64,000 nt of DNA. It comes from Solenopsis invicta. Lineage: Eukaryota > Arthropoda > Insecta > Hymenoptera > Formicidae. The translations under genes and the position numbers were made by a program. Shown one piece after another: positions 61,015 through 64,000 of this stretch. The notes beneath the pieces were generated by a model that saw only the letters and a list, made by a program, of their open reading frames with translations, had not been told where the DNA came from and did no database searches. The stretch covers positions 4,774,001-4,838,000 of the forward strand of contig NC_052679.1 in assembly GCF_016802725.1 (NCBI RefSeq), read 5' to 3'. How positions within the stretch are numbered: position 1 is the stretch's first letter; every line of letters starts with the position of its first letter.

Positions 61015-61300
61015 TTAAGACATAAGAAATTGACCAACTATGGTCAATTATTCTTTTTATACTCAATTATGATTGGTCAAAGAACTGCTGGTAATATAAT
61101 TGGTGGAATAACAAATGCGATTGGTCAATTCTATTAGACTAACCAATTGGTTAGATTGGTGAAAGAGGCTTTTAAGTATCATTTTAAGACGCCATCAATC
61201 AATTAGAAAGCCATATCAGCATTTTGAAACATTATTTAAGATAATCTTGAAATAAAAATTAACTATGAATACCGGCCGTAATATTGTGGACAAAAAACGA
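61015..61300. repeat. Palindromic 'ttgaccaa' unit and half MITE
   Basis: gaaattgaccaactatggtc faces attatgattggtcaaag around 61050. Then a right half of the ggtattcatagtc family (to about 61278) follows. Both are degraded. Confidence 0.55.
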
Positions 61301-61472
61301 GGGTACTTAATAATGTTTTTGAGTGCAGTGGGTTTTAACTTAATTCGAGTCAGATTAATGACGCCATATACTAAAATCATCCAAAGAAAACTTAAAATAG
61401 AGCATGTAAAATTATTAATCCGCCATGAACCGGGTTAGAACCTACTGTACTCAAAAACGCTCTAATAAGCCG

Positions 61473-61615
61473 GTATTCATAGTCAATTCTTATTTCAAGA
61501 TCGTCTTAAGTAACGTTTTAAGATGCTAATACGGCTCTCTAATTGGTTGATGGCATCTTAAGATGATACTTAAGATAATCTTAAATATAAAAATCGGCTA
61601 TGAATACTAGCCATA
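61473..61615. repeat. MITE of the 'ggtattcatagtc' family, full copy
   Basis: gccggtattcatagtcaatt and cggctatgaatactagcc are inverted ends. The inside has caagatcgtcttaag...cttaagataatctta dyads and a central aattggttgatgg. It is the reference copy for 59790-59941. Confidence 0.8.
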
Positions 61616-61744
61616 GTGTATTCGATTTACTGATTTGACCCACACTCCGAGCGTAAGCTTACGGGGATAGTGATAAACGTGGTATGGGGAAGCATAGGAC
61701 AAATTCGGCTTTACGTATGCATAAACGAGCCGAATATTTTCGAA

Positions 61745-61897
61745 TCTATTAGCGTTTTCAAGTGCAGTTTTAACCCAGGTTCGACACCATTTGCCGAAAT
61801 CGTCTAATTAGAACGGACAATTGGACATTCTAATTGGATGATTCCGGTAAATGGTATCGAACCTAGATTAAAACCCACTGCACTCGAAAACGTTATA
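61745..61897. repeat. Palindromic 'cgttttcaagtgcagtttta' MITE
   Basis: agcgttttcaagtgcagttt mirrors aaacccactgcactcgaaaacg. Inner aggttcgacaccatttgccg mirrors ggtaaatggtatcgaacct. A degraded relative spans about 61310-61465 (gtttttgagtgcagtgggtt ... ctgtactcaaaaacg). Confidence 0.85.
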
Positions 61898-62004
61898 AAC
61901 AAATTTGTCCTATGGCCTATAAGTTATAGGCGTTTTTCTTTACATCGATTATCATGCCTTCCTTGTCTAAGATAGCAGTTTATGCTCGGTCTATATTTCC
62001 TAAA

Positions 62005-62161
62005 GCCTGTTCTACAATACGTCATATGTCGGTTGCATAAGCTGTAAGCTGCAAGAATTGACCAATTACAGTTGAATACTCTCCTCACATTCGATTGTGA
62101 TTGGTCAATTCCTATGGCTTACAGCTTATGCAACCGACATACGACGTATTGTACAACAGGC
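62005..62161. repeat. Palindromic 'gcctgttctacaatacg' MITE
   Basis: gcctgttctacaatacgtca and tacgacgtattgtacaacaggc are inverted ends, extending through ggttgcataagctgtaagct. The inner attgaccaatta faces tgattggtcaat. Flanks TAAA (62001-62004) and TTAA (62162-62165). Confidence 0.87.
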
Positions 62162-62223
62162 TTAATGGGCTTTCTACAATGAGCTATTAGTCAGTATCAT
62201 AAGTTATAAGCCATAAGAATTAA

Positions 62224-62379
62224 GGTTGGTTTATGCAGGCCGTAACTGCTAACTTATGCCGAAATCTGTAAGAAATTGACCAATCATAATCGACTTATAG
62301 AAGAATAATCGACTATGATTGGTCAATTTTTTATAGATTCCGGCATAAGTTAACGGTTACGGTTTGCATAAACTAACCT
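62224..62379. repeat. Palindromic 'ggttggtttatgcag' MITE
   Basis: ggttggtttatgcaggccgt faces acggtttgcataaactaacc. aaattgaccaatcataatcg faces cgactatgattggtcaattt. TTAA at 62220-62223 and 62380-62383. Half copies occur at 60541-60582. Confidence 0.87.
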
Positions 62380-62383
62380 TTAA

Positions 62384-62645
62384 TCAATCACAGTCAAATA
62401 TTCTCTTTACATTTGATTGTGATTGATCAATTTTTATGACTTATGATTTATAATAGCTGTTGTAAAAAGCTCATAATAACTTATTATAGAAAGCTCATTA
62501 TAGGTTTTATACAATAAGCTATTAGTCGATGTCATAAGTTATAAGCAATAAGAATTAATCAATCACAGTCAAATGTGAAGAGAATATTTGACTGTGATTG
62601 ATCAATTTTTACGGCTTATGACTTATGACACCAAATGATAACTTG
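62384..62645. repeat. Degraded 'ttgatcaatcacagtc' palindromes
   Basis: Two nested units: caatcacagtcaaatattct faces atttgattgtgattgatcaa (about 62390-62435), and aatcaatcacagtcaaatgt faces atatttgactgtgattgatc (about 62560-62610). Both are joined by cataagttataag / cttatgacttatg arms. Confidence 0.7.
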
Positions 62646-62779
62646 TTATAGAAAATTTATTAAACCGAGATCAAAAGTAATCTATGATAGAAATAGGCTT
62701 TATACATTAAGAAATCAATTATATAAATAAATCATAAAGAATTTTACAACAATTTTGCAAAACTGTTTCTGCTGAACGC

Positions 62780-64000
62780 AGCCGTTATCTAGGGTTCTAG
62801 TAACCGGAAACTTTCGTCATGATGATTTGCCCATCTATGCATGATCCGTGCCGGCGCTCGTAATCGCGCGCGCGCAAACATACCATTGGCCGCCATTTTG
62901 TCACGTTTATTTCTACGCGTATCCCCCACCAGCGTTGAAAACAACCGAAGGTCGACGCTGCTCGCGATCGTGATTTCGAGTGCTCTTTGGTTAGGTTGCT
63001 GACTGCGTCGTTACGTTTGGGGCTTCAAAACAGTAAGTAGAAATACGTCTAGATCGTCGTGTACATCTCCATGTTCGTGTCTCGCGCCGGCTACGCTCGG
63101 CTTACCGTCCGCGCGGCAACGCCGCACCTCCACTCGGGATCCACGCGTGTGTGTGACTCGCTTCCAAGGAAAACAGAGAAATCGCGCGCGCGCGCGCACG
63201 TACGCACGCACGCAAGCAAGAAAGAGCACTTCGTCTCGAAAGCGAAAGGCAATCTCGTTTGGACAGACGTTTGCAGTCGGAAGACCTGGCTTGTCATCCA
63301 GATGCCAGTCGCCACCGCCGCAGTTATTTTTCGTCGTCGTCGCCGCCGCCACCGTCGCTCATCGCGCCATTCGGCACTCCTCGTCCGGCGTCGCGACGCC
63401 ACCGTCGTTCCCCGCCGACGCCACGTTCCCGTGGACGCGGCACGTCTCGTTCTCGCTATAACCTCCAACCTTTCGTATAACCTATATAATTATAACCTCG
63501 GACTCGTGTCAAGACGCAGCTCGACGACGATCGGTCGAATCGATCGTGCCGCTGCGGGTGCCTCCGCGCGCTTATCGTTTGTCCCGTAACGGTGATTTTG
63601 TTGGCAGCGACGGGAGAGGGGAACGGTGGTACGCCGATAATTTATTCGCTGAGCTGTGTCGCGTCCCCGTGTCATCGTGCTCCGCGGAAGGGGAACGCGC
63701 ACGTCGTCACGCATGTACGCATGTCGTGAGCTCTTCCGTGGCGACTCGTCGTGTGACGTAACCTCGGACCCGCGAAGCATCATTTGCGTGTGATGTGTGT
63801 GCGCGTGAAGACCTGTGTTCTCGAGACCGATCGCGTTTTGTCAAAACGCCTCAAAGGCGTTCTCATAATGTCAGTCAATCTTGCGATAAAAACGTGCAAT
63901 TTTCACGCGAGTGCCGAGCGATAAGTGCATTTCCGCGTATCGTAAGATTTGCGTATCCGAGTTTGCTAAAGCCAAGCGAGCAGGCCCACTTACTTCTGAT
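62780..64000 (+). promoter_or_regulatory. CpG-rich promoter and 5' leader of a gene beyond the window
   Basis: Base composition switches to CpG-rich after about 62780. A YY1/Pho-type site (ggccgccattttg, 62888-62900) and an inverted CCAAT box (ccattgg, 62883-62889) are followed by a candidate non-coding first exon ending at a good donor (aaaaca|gtaagt, 63032/63033). From 63050 to the end, open frames exist in several frames on both strands and look compositional (Arg-, Pro-, Ala-rich), as in long insect 5' leaders. No coding exon of the downstream gene is recognised. Strand is inferred from the donor. Confidence 0.45.

Noticed and set aside
63059..63783. Large Arg- and His-rich open frames near the right end
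   Set aside because: Multiple overlapping frames on both strands, low complexity and no known domain; typical of CpG-rich 5' leaders.

Overview
The window is animal nuclear DNA, almost certainly from an insect and plausibly a hymenopteran (ant-like). Genes are split by short GT-AG introns in an AT-rich background with local CpG-rich promoter patches. It holds insect-restricted DM4/DM12 genes and a dense load of DNA transposons and MITEs. No prokaryotic gene organisation is seen. The species is inferred, not shown.

Layout. 0.8-6.7 kb: two divergently transcribed DM4/DM12-family genes, one with a clear TATA box and arthropod initiator. 9.0-12.5 kb (minus): a five-coding-exon TMEM8/PGAP6-like membrane protein of 744 aa, whose first non-coding exon probably lies in a CpG-rich patch near 15.2-15.6 kb. 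16.7-20.6 kb (minus): a complete 14-coding-exon protein O-mannosyltransferase 2 (POMT2, fly twisted), 714 aa. 22.7-23.5 kb (plus): a complete three-exon actin N-terminal acetyltransferase NAA80, 200 aa.

24.2-58.3 kb is the unusual part: a tandem array of flavin-reductase / biliverdin-reductase-B-like genes (BLVRB-like, all minus strand, five coding exons each). I reconstruct five copies with continuous frames (called B, D, E, F, H; 200-202 aa), one dead copy (A) and two exon 4-5 or exon 5 fragments (C, G). Interleaved on the plus strand are three decayed copies of NAA80 that keep its introns and 5' flank. So the duplicated unit was the convergent NAA80/BLVRB-like pair, copied at DNA level, with only the reductase kept. 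Larger blocks (B-C-psi1-D and F-G-psi3-H) also look duplicated. The array was later invaded by a P-like element with THAP relics (itself hit by a deleted mariner), a Penelope-like retroelement, a MULE-like foldback with a 9-bp target duplication, a 1.7-kb nested palindrome and several MITEs. Empty sites in paralogous copies make many insertion boundaries readable.

59.8-62.65 kb is a cluster of palindromic TTAA-flanked MITEs carrying paired CCAAT boxes. It sits directly upstream of a CpG-rich promoter and 5' leader (62.8-64.0 kb) of a gene whose coding part lies beyond the window.

All exon joins were checked by hand for splice sites and reading phase. Family assignments come from recognised motifs, not from database searches.
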